From NCBI RefSeq assembly GCF_030144325.1, contig NZ_CP126307.1:3145001-3209000 (forward strand): 64,000 nt of DNA, read 5' to 3'. This stretch comes from Bosea vestrisii (GTDB taxonomy: Bacteria > Pseudomonadota > Alphaproteobacteria > Rhizobiales > Beijerinckiaceae). Below are positions 1 through 8,248 of the stretch, one piece after another. Under the pieces are notes generated by a model. The model was not told where the DNA came from and ran no database searches. It saw only the letters and a program-made list of their open reading frames with translations. The first letter of the stretch is position 1. Each line of letters opens with the position of its first letter. The position numbers and the translations under genes were made by a program.

Positions 1-1760
1 CCACCTCGGTCGGGGGCGGCGCCCGCAAGGGCGACAAGCTCGTCGCCGAGCAGCCGATCGCCTCCGCACGGCACACCCTGCGCGCGCCGATGTCCCAGCG
101 TATCGGCGACCGTGAAGTCATCAGGGTTCGCCCGTTCGTCCGGCTCTCGACCAATCTGTCACTGACCAGCGGCGTCTACGCCACCAACATCCCGCCTTTC
201 AATCCACTGCGCCTCTTCGCCGAAGGGGCTCCCAGCAGCGAACGCTATGCCGAACCGGTCACCGAGATGCCGGATGCGGATGTCTCGATCACCAAGCGCG
301 ATCTCGCCGATCTGCCGGTCACGCCGGGCAAGGCCAATCTGACCGACGCCGACGTGATCAACCAGATGGAGGAAGAGCGCGCCAATCTCGCCGCGGCCGA
401 CCGGCGGGCCGCCCTGCCGATCCCGCCACAGCTGATGCTGAGCCGTACGCTTGCTCAAGGCAACCAGGTTTCAGGTGCCAGCAGCCTGCTCTCTTATGCA
501 CCCGCGACCGATACCTCGTTCTCCGGCATCGAGGTCCGTGTCGTCCCGGAGAACGTGACAAACGCGCCAAAGACCCCGATCGCCGCTTCGCGCGAGCCGC
601 TGGTCGAGGAGAAGCTGCTGATCACCCGCCGCGGCGAGAACTTCGAGACGGTGGTACGCAATGCCGGCGCCAACCGCGACCAGATCGTCTCGATGATGAA
701 GGCCTTCGACGGGCGGGTGAAGGTCGCTGCGTTGCCGGAGGGACAGGTGCTGCAGGCGCTGTTCGCGCCCGGCACGCGCCCCGGCGAGCCGCGCCAGATC
801 GTCCGCCTCGCCTTGCTCGAGAACGGGCGCCCCTCGGCGGTGATCGCGGTCAACGACAAGGGCCTGTTCGTCCCCGTGGCCTTGCCGAGGACGGAAGCGG
901 TCGGCCCGCAGCCGAAATCGCAGGCCAGTTCGCAGGACGACGAAGAGGATGAAGAGGAAGGCGGCACGGGTGCACGCCTCTATGAGAGCCTCTACGAGAC
1001 CGGACTGCGCCATGATTTGCCGCGTCCGCTGATCGACGAGCTCGTCCGCATCTTCTCCTACGACCTCGATTTCCAGCAGCGCGTGCGCGGCGGCGACAAT
1101 CTTGAGGTCATCTTCACCGACGAGGACGAGGGCGAGCGCTCCGAGATCCTCTCGGCCACGCTCACCATCGGCGGTGAAACCAGGCAGGTTTTCCGCTATC
1201 AGGCGCCCGAGGACGGGCTGATCGACTATTTCGACCCTGAAGGCCGGTCGTTGAAGAAGTTCCTGCTGCGCAAGCCGATCACGGACGCCGAAATGCGCTC
1301 GGGCTTCGGCATGCGCTACCACCCGATCATGCGCTATTCGAAGATGCATACCGGCGTCGACTGGGCCAACAAGATCGGCACGCCGATCCTGGCCGCGGGC
1401 AATGGTACGATCATCAAGGCGGAATGGGATTCCGGCTATGGCCGCCGTATCGAGATCCAGCACGCCAACGGCTACGTCACCGCCTATTCGCACCAATCGG
1501 CCTTCGCCAAGGGCATCGCGCCCGGCGTCAAGGTCCGCCAGGGCCAGGTCATCGGCTTCCTCGGCAATACCGGCCTCTCGACCGGCCCGCATTTGCACTA
1601 CGAGGTCATGGTCAACGGCAATTTCGTCAACCCGATGAAGATCAAGGTGCCGCGCGGCCGCGAGCTCGACGGCAAGGCCCTCGCCGAATTCAAGCGCCAG
1701 CGCGACGAGGTCCAGGGCCTGATCGAAAAGGCCGGAGGCCAGACCGCGCAATTGCGCTGA
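1..1760 (+). CDS. M23 family metallopeptidase (5' partial)
   Basis: Zinc endopeptidase of the LytM/M23 class, expected to cut peptidoglycan peptide cross-links in the periplasm. The frame is open from the window edge (codons from base 3), so the true start lies upstream; the first internal Met is at 90. Counting from that Met, the C-terminal domain carries the zinc ligands His420 and Asp424 (HTGVD) and the HLH pair His501/His503, so it looks catalytically intact. The middle of the protein (about residues 175-235) resembles the LysM-like region found in MepM/ShyA-type enzymes. An acidic Asp/Glu linker lies near residues 280-290. The N-terminal membrane anchor usual in this family would be outside the window. 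The substrate bond is inferred from the family only. Confidence 0.88.
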   Translation, partial: TSVGGGARKGDKLVAEQPIASARHTLRAPMSQRIGDREVIRVRPFVRLSTNLSLTSGVYATNIPPFNPLRLFAEGAPSSERYAEPVTEMPDADVSITKRDLADLPVTPGKANLTDADVINQMEEERANLAAADRRAALPIPPQLMLSRTLAQGNQVSGASSLLSYAPATDTSFSGIEVRVVPENVTNAPKTPIAASREPLVEEKLLITRRGENFETVVRNAGANRDQIVSMMKAFDGRVKVAALPEGQVLQALFAPGTRPGEPRQIVRLALLENGRPSAVIAVNDKGLFVPVALPRTEAVGPQPKSQASSQDDEEDEEEGGTGARLYESLYETGLRHDLPRPLIDELVRIFSYDLDFQQRVRGGDNLEVIFTDEDEGERSEILSATLTIGGETRQVFRYQAPEDGLIDYFDPEGRSLKKFLLRKPITDAEMRSGFGMRYHPIMRYSKMHTGVDWANKIGTPILAAGNGTIIKAEWDSGYGRRIEIQHANGYVTAYSHQSAFAKGIAPGVKVRQGQVIGFLGNTGLSTGPHLHYEVMVNGNFVNPMKIKVPRGRELDGKALAEFKRQRDEVQGLIEKAGGQTAQLR

Positions 1761-1784
1761 CATTTCACTCCTGTTACCGGCCAG

Positions 1785-2702
1785 ATGCTCTCCTCACTGC
1801 TCATCGTTTTGCCCGTCTTCGGCCTGATCGCGATCGGCTATGCTGCGCGCTGGGTGAAGCTGCTACGCGAAACCACCGGCGAGGGTCTCTCCGACTTCGT
1901 CTTCGTCCTCGCCGTCCCCTGCCTGCTGTTCAAGACGCTGGCGACGGCCGCGATCCCGCCGGACCAGCCCTGGGGCTATTGGATTTCCTATTTCACCGGC
2001 CTCGCCATCGTCTGGGTGATCGCCCAGCTCGTGGCGCGACAGCTGTTCGCCCGCAAGGGCCCCGAACTCGTCGTCTCGGGTTTTGCCGCGGCGCAGTCGA
2101 ACACGGTCTTCGTCGGCGTGCCGATGATCCTGAAGGCCTATGGCGAAGCCGGCGCAGTCCCGCTCGGCCTGTTGCTAGCAGTGCATCTGCCGGTGACGAT
2201 GACGGCCGCAACCCTGCTCGCCGAAGGCAGGGGCACCTCGCTGCTCCTGTTGCTCAAGCGACTGTTCACCCACCCGATCGTCGTCGGCATCCTGCTCGGC
2301 AGCGCCGCGCGCCCGTTCGTCGCCCTGGTTCCAACGCCACTCTGGTCGATCGTCGACCTGATCGCGGGTGCGGCCGTTCCCTGCGCACTGATCAGCCTCG
2401 GCATTGCGCTCAGGCGCTACGGCCTCGCCTCCGGCATCGGCCTGCCGGCGGTGCTGAGTTTCCTCAAGCTCGTGCTGCACCCGCTGATCGTCTTCCTGCT
2501 GGCGACGAAGGTGTTCGCCATGCCCCCGGCCTGGGCCGGCGTCGCCGTGCTCTTCGCCGCCTGCCCCTGCGGGATCAACGCCTATCTCTTTGCCGAGCGT
2601 TACAAGCAGGGGGTCGCCGACGCCTCCAGCGCGATCGCGCTCTCGACCGCGCTCTCGCTCTTCACGACGATAGGCTGGCTGACCTTTCTGGGCGTCGGTT
2701 AA
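1785..2702 (+). CDS. AEC family transporter
   Basis: A 305-residue inner-membrane protein of the auxin efflux carrier (AEC) family, which includes malonate transporters such as MdcF. About ten hydrophobic segments fill the whole length in the 5+5 pattern of the family, with the conserved polar breaks (NTVFVG near residue 105 and CPCGIN near 260). It starts 24 bases after the peptidase stop, so the two could be cotranscribed, although no functional link is evident. Bacterial members usually carry organic acids; the substrate here cannot be read from sequence. Confidence 0.85.
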   Translation: MLSSLLIVLPVFGLIAIGYAARWVKLLRETTGEGLSDFVFVLAVPCLLFKTLATAAIPPDQPWGYWISYFTGLAIVWVIAQLVARQLFARKGPELVVSGFAAAQSNTVFVGVPMILKAYGEAGAVPLGLLLAVHLPVTMTAATLLAEGRGTSLLLLLKRLFTHPIVVGILLGSAARPFVALVPTPLWSIVDLIAGAAVPCALISLGIALRRYGLASGIGLPAVLSFLKLVLHPLIVFLLATKVFAMPPAWAGVAVLFAACPCGINAYLFAERYKQGVADASSAIALSTALSLFTTIGWLTFLGVG

Positions 2703-2729
2703 CCGAGCTGGCCCTTACCCGATCGGCAG

Positions 2730-2745
2730 CGATTCACGTGAAACC
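2730..2745. promoter_or_regulatory. parS-like ParB-binding site (candidate)
   Basis: The 16 bases CGATTCACGTGAAACC (minus strand GGTTTCACGTGAATCG) match the parS consensus TGTTTCACGTGAAACA at 13 of 16 positions, including the whole central TTTCACGTGAA. The site covers the stop codon of gluQRS and the space after the AEC gene. A second site at 19697-19712 matches 14 of 16. ParB binding is inferred; parA and parB are not in the window. Confidence 0.55.
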
Positions 2746-3618
2746 AAGCTGCAACCGGATCGCCGCCGGCGTCACCCCCTCCGCCCGCAGATCGGCGAGG
2801 CTTTGCGACAGCCGACTCTTCGCAAGCTTGTGACCGCCCTCATCCAGCAGCAACGCATGGAAATGATAGCGCGGCGTCGCCAGGCCGAGCAGGCGCTGCA
2901 GCAGAACATGGATGTCGGTCGCAGCCTCCAGATCCTGCCCGCGGACGACGTGGCTCACACCCTGCAGCGCGTCGTCGGTGACCACCGAAAGGTGATAGCT
3001 CGTCGGCACATCCTTGCGCGCCAGCACGACATCGCCCCAGCGCGCCGGATCGACCGCGACCTTGCGCTCCTCTCCATTCTCGTCAAAGAGGCGGTAGGTG
3101 AGTGCGCCGCTCGCGGTTCGGGCCAGCGCCTGGTCCATCGCGAGCCGCAGCGCATGCGGTTCGCCTGCCTCGCAGCGTCGGTGCGCTTCCGCCGCGCTCA
3201 AAGCACGGCAGGTCCCCGGATAGAGCGGCGCGCCGTCGGGATCGCGCGGCCAGGGCATTCCGGTCTCGGTCTCGCGCTGACGCACAGCGTCCTTCACCTC
3301 CTGGCGCGAACAGAAGCAGGGATAGACCAGTCCCATCGCATCGAGCCGATCCAGCGCCCGGCGATAATCGTCGAAGTGCTCGGATTGCCGCCTGGTATCG
3401 GGCGAGAACGATATCCCGAGCCAAGCGAGGTCGTCATGGATGCCTTGCTCGAACTCAGGCCGGCAGCGGGTGCGGTCGATATCCTCGATCCGCAGCAGGA
3501 GCTCGCCACCAAAACGTGCCGCCAGCCGCTCATTGGCCAAGGCCGAATAGGCATGCCCGAGATGCAGCTGCCCATTCGGGCTCGGCGCAAACCGGAAGAC
3601 GGGGGAAGACGATGCCAT
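2734..3618 (-). CDS. gluQRS: Glutamyl-Q tRNA(Asp) synthetase
   Basis: Paralogue of the GluRS catalytic domain that attaches glutamate to the queuosine base of tRNA(Asp). The 294-residue length fits this truncated family, which lacks the anticodon-binding domain. The HIGH-type motif HLGH is at residues 19-22, the KMSKS counterpart reads KLAKS near the C terminus, and zinc ligands appear as CFC followed later by Tyr and Cys (YPGTC). I chose the ATG at 3618 because AGGAGAGG lies just upstream; an in-frame Met 36 bases earlier has no such site. Its stop codon falls inside a parS-like palindrome. Confidence 0.92.
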   Translation of the reverse strand: MASSSPVFRFAPSPNGQLHLGHAYSALANERLAARFGGELLLRIEDIDRTRCRPEFEQGIHDDLAWLGISFSPDTRRQSEHFDDYRRALDRLDAMGLVYPCFCSRQEVKDAVRQRETETGMPWPRDPDGAPLYPGTCRALSAAEAHRRCEAGEPHALRLAMDQALARTASGALTYRLFDENGEERKVAVDPARWGDVVLARKDVPTSYHLSVVTDDALQGVSHVVRGQDLEAATDIHVLLQRLLGLATPRYHFHALLLDEGGHKLAKSRLSQSLADLRAEGVTPAAIRLQLGFT

Positions 3619-3707
3619 CCTCTCCTGTCTATGGTCCCCCGCTTGCCTCGCCAAGTGCGGCCTGCTGACAGAACCCGGATCGGCGATCAGCGATAGACCA
3701 GAGCAGC

Positions 3708-4352
3708 ATGACGACTATATCCAGCACAACCGATCTCGAAGAGGGCATGGCGACCCTCATCGCTCTTGATCCCGCTTGGGAGCGGATCATCGCCCGCACC
3801 GGCATCCCGCCTTTGCGCCGTCGCGAGAGCGGCTTCTTGAGTCTTGCCTCGATCATCGTCTCGCAGCAGCAGCTCTCGGTGGCGAGCGCGCGCGCCGTCT
3901 GGGCCCGGGTCGAAAGCGTGCTCGGCCCCCTGACACCGGAACGCGTCCTTGCTGCCAGCGACGAGGAGATGCGGCTCTCGGGCCTGTCGCGGCCGAAGCA
4001 GAAGACGATGCGCGCCGTCGCAGCCGCTATCGTCGAGAGCCGGCTTGATCTCGCTGGTCTCGAGGCGGCAACGCCGGAATTCGTCCATCAGCATATGACG
4101 GCCGTCTCCGGCATCGGCCCGTGGACGGCGGATGTCTATTTGCTGTTCTGCCTCGGCCATCGCGACGGCTTCGCCGCCGGCGACCTCGCGGTCCAGGAAG
4201 CGGCGAAGGTCGCCTTCAATCTGCCGACGCGGCCGAAACCGGCCGAACTGGCCGAACTGGCGGAGGCATGGCGGCCGTGGCGCGGCGTCGCCGCGCGCCT
4301 GCTTTGGGCCTATTATGCCGCGCTGAAATCGCGCGAGGGCATCAACCCTTGA
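3708..4352 (+). CDS. DNA-3-methyladenine glycosylase II (AlkA-like)
   Basis: A 214-residue base-excision repair glycosylase of the HhH-GPD superfamily that removes alkylated purines. The helix-hairpin-helix lies around SGIGPWTAD, and the catalytic Asp follows in AGDLAVQ. It lacks the extra N-terminal domain of E. coli AlkA, as is common for short bacterial members. It is divergent from gluQRS (about 90 bases between starts) and converges with the aldolase gene, overlapping it by 11 bases at the 3' ends. No Ada-box regulatory sequence is evident. Confidence 0.9.
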   Translation: MTTISSTTDLEEGMATLIALDPAWERIIARTGIPPLRRRESGFLSLASIIVSQQQLSVASARAVWARVESVLGPLTPERVLAASDEEMRLSGLSRPKQKTMRAVAAAIVESRLDLAGLEAATPEFVHQHMTAVSGIGPWTADVYLLFCLGHRDGFAAGDLAVQEAAKVAFNLPTRPKPAELAELAEAWRPWRGVAARLLWAYYAALKSREGINP

Positions 4353-5139
4353 TCACCTTGAGCGCCGCCTGGCTCGCCGCACGCAGCAGGCCGGTATCGC
4401 TCATCACCGTAACAAGCCGTGCGCCCAACTCGACGCCCTGCTTGGCGCGTTCGGCGCTCGCGGCATAAAAGGCGACCGGCTTCTTCACCGCATTGGCCCG
4501 CGCCACGATATGGCGGAGCGCATCGTCGACTTCCTTGGCCGAGGCGTTGACGGCGGCCCCGCCCGAGAGCGCGATCGAGAGATCGGACGGGCCGACGAAG
4601 AGCGCATCGATCCCGTCGATGGCGAGGATGTCGTCGACGATCGCCATCGCCTCGCGGGTCTCGATCATCGCAAAGGTCAGCGAGAAATCGTTGGCCTGCT
4701 TGAGATAGCTGTTCTGGTCGAGACCGGAGGCGCCGAGGCCGCCATAGCTGCCCCAGCTGCGCTCGCCGAGCGGCGGGTACTTGGCATAGGCCGCGAGCCG
4801 GCGCGCATCCTCGATCGTGTTGATCATCGGCGCGATCACACCCGAGGCGCCGGAGTCGAGCAGTTTCGAGACGTTCTGGAACTCACCGACCGGAATGCGC
4901 GCGATCGCCGGCTTGCCGGCAGCGTTGATCAGCGGGATCGCCCGGATGACCTCTGCCAGCGTGATCGGGCCATGCTGCATGTCGAGCGTGACCGCGTCGA
5001 AGCCTTCCTGCGCCAGGATCGCGGCGATGCTCGGATCGGGCAGTCCGCACCAGGCGGAGAGCAACGTCTCGCCCTTGGCGAGGCGATCAGCGAGCGAGGA
5101 CAGCACGGTCGGCTTGGCGGCGGTCATGAGCGCATTCAT
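4342..5139 (-). CDS. HpcH/HpaI aldolase family protein
   Basis: A 265-residue class II pyruvate aldolase-like TIM barrel, the family of 2,4-dihydroxyhept-2-enedioate (HpaI) and 2-keto-3-deoxy-rhamnonate aldolases. Visible family residues are the catalytic His in DMQHG, the metal-binding Glu in MIETREA and the Asp in GPSDLS. The start at 5139 follows a weak GAGCGGG; a second ATG at 5127 is possible. No degradation operon surrounds it, so the physiological substrate is unknown. Confidence 0.87.
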   Translation of the reverse strand: MNALMTAAKPTVLSSLADRLAKGETLLSAWCGLPDPSIAAILAQEGFDAVTLDMQHGPITLAEVIRAIPLINAAGKPAIARIPVGEFQNVSKLLDSGASGVIAPMINTIEDARRLAAYAKYPPLGERSWGSYGGLGASGLDQNSYLKQANDFSLTFAMIETREAMAIVDDILAIDGIDALFVGPSDLSIALSGGAAVNASAKEVDDALRHIVARANAVKKPVAFYAASAERAKQGVELGARLVTVMSDTGLLRAASQAALKVIKG

Positions 5140-5270
5140 CCGGTTGCCCGCTCTCACCACTGGCGGGTCCACCGACCCTGAACCGAACCGGCGGTGAAAG
5201 GCAAACGCTCCGGCATGCGCTATGCTCAAGGGCGCAATGCGGCCAAGGCCGCCTTGCGCCCGAGCGTTCC

Positions 5271-5594
5271 TCAGCGGCCGGCTTGGATTTCGTCGGCCGC
5301 CTTGATCAGCAGCTCCGTCATGGTCCGGCGGATCTCGTCGTCGGCGACCGTGACGCTGCCTGCCGCGAAATCGGCCTTGACCTTGCGCAGCACATCGTCG
5401 TCGCCGGCCTCCTCGAAATCGGCGAGCACGACCGACTTGGCATAGGCATCGGCATCGGCGCCGCTCTTGCCGAGCTTCTCTGCGGCCCACAGACCGAGCA
5501 GCTTGTTGCGCCGGGCCGTCGCTTTGAAGCGCAGCTCCTCGTCATGCGCGAACTTGTTCTCGTAGGCGTCCTTGCGCTGGTCGAAGGTGGTCAT
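5271..5594 (-). CDS. ATPase inhibitor subunit zeta (DUF1476)
   Basis: A 107-residue protein of the DUF1476 family. In Paracoccus denitrificans this is the zeta subunit, an alphaproteobacterial inhibitor whose N-terminal segment enters the F1 catalytic interface and blocks ATP hydrolysis. The N terminus (FDQRKDAYENKFAHDEEL) is the conserved inhibitory region, followed by a predicted helical bundle. The length fits the family. It stands alone, divergent from the purine genes; the ATP synthase operon is not in the window. Inhibitory activity here is inferred. Confidence 0.88.
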   Translation of the reverse strand: MTTFDQRKDAYENKFAHDEELRFKATARRNKLLGLWAAEKLGKSGADADAYAKSVVLADFEEAGDDDVLRKVKADFAAGSVTVADDEIRRTMTELLIKAADEIQAGR

Positions 5595-5814
5595 GTGGTT
5601 CTTATCCTCTTCGGAGCGGCAATCTTGTGCGGCGCGATATCAGCTTTGCCATATAGCAAGGTGATGGCAGTGGGGGCTAGAGGCCATGCCTTTCAAGCCG
5701 ATCCACTCGGGTCGAATCGGGCGCCAAAACCTCGCCTCCGGCGCTTTGTTGCGTTTGCAGCATGAAAGGCCCATATAGCGCGAGTGTGGCCAGTTCTTTA
5801 AGAGCAAGGCCCGC

Positions 5815-5970
5815 ATGAACCAGCCGGACCGGCGCGCCAGGATCGAACTCGACAGAGCAACGAGATTGCGCGAGAGCGTGCTGAAAAGGGCCATGATCCC
5901 GCCGCGGGCAACCGCGACCAGAGAGAGGCCGACCCTTTGGATTTCCTCAAGCCACGGTATATCCCGATGA
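5815..5970 (+). CDS. Candidate 51-codon leader ORF overlapping purC start
   Basis: An open frame of 51 codons starts with ATG at 5815, preceded by AAGG five bases upstream, and ends with TGA at 5968-5970. The stop shares ATGA with the purC ATG at 5967, the usual layout of translational coupling. The predicted peptide is very Arg-rich with no recognised domain. The frame is short, so chance is possible in GC-rich DNA. The other 220 bases of the purC/zeta gap hold only the divergent promoters. Confidence 0.35.
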   Translation: MNQPDRRARIELDRATRLRESVLKRAMIPPRATATRERPTLWISSSHGISR

Positions 5971-6731
5971 ACCGCCGCCGTCGCATCTACGAAGGCAAGG
6001 CGAAGGTCCTCTATGAGGGACCGGAGCCCGGAACGCTGATCCAGCATTTCAAGGATGACGCGACCGCCTTCAATGCCAAGAAGCATGAAGTGATCGACGG
6101 CAAGGGCGTGCTGAACAACCGTATCTCCGAGCACATCTTCAGCAATCTCAACGACATCGGCGTGCCCACGCATTTCATCCGCCGGCTCAACATGCGCGAG
6201 CAGCTGATTCGCGAGGTCGAGATCATTCCGCTCGAGGTCGTGGTCCGCAATGTCGCGGCCGGCTCGCTTTCGACCAAGCTCGGCATCGAGGAAGGCACGC
6301 AGCTGCCGCGCTCGATCATCGAATTCTACTACAAGAACGATGCGCTGGGTGACCCGATGGTCTCCGAAGAGCACATCACGGCCTTCGGCTGGGCGACGCC
6401 GCAGGAGATCGACGACATCATGGCGCTCGCCATCCGTGTCAACGACTTCCTCTCCGGCCTCTTCCTCGGCGCCGGCATCCGTCTCGTCGACTTCAAGATC
6501 GAGTGCGGCCGGCTCTGGGAAGGCGAGATGATGCGCATCGTCGTCGCCGACGAGATCAGCCCCGATTCCTGCCGTCTCTGGGACATCCGGTCGAAGGACA
6601 AGATGGACAAGGATCGCTTCCGCCGCGACCTGGGCGGTTTGATCGAGGCCTATACCGAAGTGGCGCGCCGCCTCGGCATTCTCGGCGAAAACGAGAAGCC
6701 GGGCCCGGCAGGCCCCCGGCTGGTGCAATAA
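5967..6731 (+). CDS. purC: Phosphoribosylaminoimidazole-succinocarboxamide synthase
   Basis: SAICAR synthetase joins aspartate to CAIR using ATP in de novo purine synthesis. The 254-residue length and N terminus MNRRRRIYEGKAK are typical of rhizobial PurC. Conserved blocks include the aspartate/CAIR region NVAAGS and DFKIECG, and the ATP-binding motif DEISPDSCR. A TTG at 5937 with an upstream GAGAGAGG would add ten residues; I prefer the ATG at 5967 because it matches the family length and overlaps the stop of an upstream short frame. It is first in a row with purS and purQ. Confidence 0.95.
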   Translation: MNRRRRIYEGKAKVLYEGPEPGTLIQHFKDDATAFNAKKHEVIDGKGVLNNRISEHIFSNLNDIGVPTHFIRRLNMREQLIREVEIIPLEVVVRNVAAGSLSTKLGIEEGTQLPRSIIEFYYKNDALGDPMVSEEHITAFGWATPQEIDDIMALAIRVNDFLSGLFLGAGIRLVDFKIECGRLWEGEMMRIVVADEISPDSCRLWDIRSKDKMDKDRFRRDLGGLIEAYTEVARRLGILGENEKPGPAGPRLVQ

Positions 6732-6748
6732 TTGCCGCGCCTGGTGCA

Positions 6749-7327
6749 GTGACCGCCGCGGTTCACGAGACTCTGATTGTTGGACGGGGGCGCTTGCGCT
6801 CCCGTTTGCGTTTGGGTGCGCTCGCGCTGGGGGTTCTGCTGATCGCCGGCTGCGCCGACCATTTCGGCCCCGGCCTGGTCCAGCTCGCCGCCGGCCGGGG
6901 CTGGGAGCCGCTGCCGATCCAGAACTGGGTGGTCAACGACGGCATCAACCCGAAGGCGATGGTCTTCTGCACGCCGCAGGACTGCCAGCGTCCAGGCGTC
7001 GCCGGGCTGATCAGTTTCGAAGGCCGCGAAGCCGCCGACATGGCAAGGACGCTTGCTCTCAACCCGGCCCGGCTGGCACGCGAATTCTCGAAGCGCCCGA
7101 AGGCGAAGCAGGCCGACAAGCCGGCGAGCACGACCACCGTCTCCCGCTTCAGGCAGGAGGGCACCGATGGCATCCTCGTCGAGATCCGCGCCAAGGAAGG
7201 CGGCCGCCTGGCCTCGACCGCGATCCTTTACGCCCGCAAGGACAATACGCTCGCCATGGCGATCGCGGTGACAGACGATTCGCAAGCCGCCCAGGATTTT
7301 GCCCGCGCCACCTGGGCGAGCCGCTGA
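6749..7327 (+). CDS. Putative lipoprotein between purC and purS
   Basis: Unknown function. About 192 residues with a hydrophobic N-terminal segment ending in the lipobox LIAGC, so probably a lipid-anchored envelope protein. The start is uncertain: GTG at 6749 or TTG at 6794, the second preceded by a G-rich stretch and giving a more typical signal peptide. It has the spaced motif C-x-P-x-x-C-x-x-P (CTPQDCQRP), a mid-protein NPARLA and a C-terminal segment STAILYARKDN. The lipoprotein gene at 7638 shows the same order of motifs, suggesting distant paralogues. It starts 18 bases after purC, so cotranscription is likely, but no role in purine synthesis is evident. Confidence 0.75.
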   Translation: MTAAVHETLIVGRGRLRSRLRLGALALGVLLIAGCADHFGPGLVQLAAGRGWEPLPIQNWVVNDGINPKAMVFCTPQDCQRPGVAGLISFEGREAADMARTLALNPARLAREFSKRPKAKQADKPASTTTVSRFRQEGTDGILVEIRAKEGGRLASTAILYARKDNTLAMAIAVTDDSQAAQDFARATWASR

Positions 7328-7391
7328 AAAGGTTGAGCCTGCACCGATTCGCCGCTAAGCGAACCGCAAGCGCCCTGTTCCGGAGATCACG

Positions 7392-7634
7392 ATGAAAGCC
7401 CGCGTCACCGTCACCCTCAAGACCGGCGTGCTCGACCCACAGGGCAAGGCGATCGAGGGCGCGCTGAAATCGCTCGGCATCGACGGTGTCGGCTCGGTCC
7501 GCCAGGGTAAGGTCTTCGACATCGAGCTCGACGGCGCCGACAAGGCTTCCGCCGAAGCCGCGCTGAAAGCAGCCTGCGAGAAGCTCCTCGCCAACACCGT
7601 GATCGAGAATTATCGCGTCGAGCTGGTCGGCTGA
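7392..7634 (+). CDS. purS: Phosphoribosylformylglycinamidine synthase subunit PurS
   Basis: Small 80-residue subunit of the three-part FGAM synthase (PurS-PurQ-PurL), thought to bridge ammonia transfer from PurQ to PurL. The start MKARVTVTLKTGVLDPQGKA and the pattern around GSVRQGKVFDIEL are family hallmarks. PurL is not in the window. A lipoprotein gene begins three bases after its stop, separating it from purQ. Confidence 0.95.
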   Translation: MKARVTVTLKTGVLDPQGKAIEGALKSLGIDGVGSVRQGKVFDIELDGADKASAEAALKAACEKLLANTVIENYRVELVG

Positions 7635-7637
7635 CCG

Positions 7638-8231
7638 ATGCCTCAGATAATCAAGATTGGCGCCGCCGCCCTGCTGGCGCTCGCGCTCGGTGCCTGCCAG
7701 ACGACTGCCACCAAACCGAAACGCTTGGCCGAAGGAGAGTTCGAGACGGCGATCAGGCCCGGGGAGACCCGGCTGCGCCTTCAGAATTTCGATCGCGAGA
7801 AGTGGCAGAGCCGCGGCATTGACACGCTGAGCGCCGCACGCACTGCCTTCGTCTGCCGGCCGCTGGCCTGCCCGGCTCCTTCGGGGGTGATCTACGCACG
7901 CCTCAACAGCCCGACCCGCAAGCCCGATCCGCAGGCGCTGCTCAATCTGGCGCAGAGTGTAGCCGACAAGGCGGCACAAGAGGGCGCAACCATCACGGCT
8001 GCGCCACGGACCGGAACGACCAAGGGCTTCCCCTCCTTCAACTTCGCTTACACAAAGCAGCGCGACGGCAAGACGGAATTCGGCAGGTCGACCTCGGTTT
8101 TCGCCGGCTCGCTCGCGTTCAATATCCTGTCGATCTCGCAGAACGAGGCGGCCGCCGGCCGCCATCTCGACGAGTTCCTCAGAGCGGTCGAGATCGTCGA
8201 TGGCGGTCCGCGCCGTACCGCCAGCCGTTGA
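7638..8231 (+). CDS. Putative lipoprotein between purS and purQ
   Basis: Unknown function. 197 residues with a clear lipoprotein signal (LALGAC; acylated Cys about residue 20). It carries C-x-P-x-x-C-x-x-P as CRPLACPAP, then DPQALLNLA and STSVFAGSLAFN, in the same order as the lipoprotein at 6749-7327. The two appear to be a diverged pair flanking purS. The gene starts three bases after purS and ends 17 bases before purQ, so it lies tightly in the operon. A conserved Cys pair in an exported protein could form a disulfide; this is inference. Confidence 0.8.
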   Translation: MPQIIKIGAAALLALALGACQTTATKPKRLAEGEFETAIRPGETRLRLQNFDREKWQSRGIDTLSAARTAFVCRPLACPAPSGVIYARLNSPTRKPDPQALLNLAQSVADKAAQEGATITAAPRTGTTKGFPSFNFAYTKQRDGKTEFGRSTSVFAGSLAFNILSISQNEAAAGRHLDEFLRAVEIVDGGPRRTASR

Positions 8232-8248
8232 TAGGAAAGGGGCATCCC

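Noticed and set aside
5937..5966. TTG start for purC
   Set aside because: It has a purine-rich stretch upstream but extends the protein beyond the conserved family length; kept as an alternative only.
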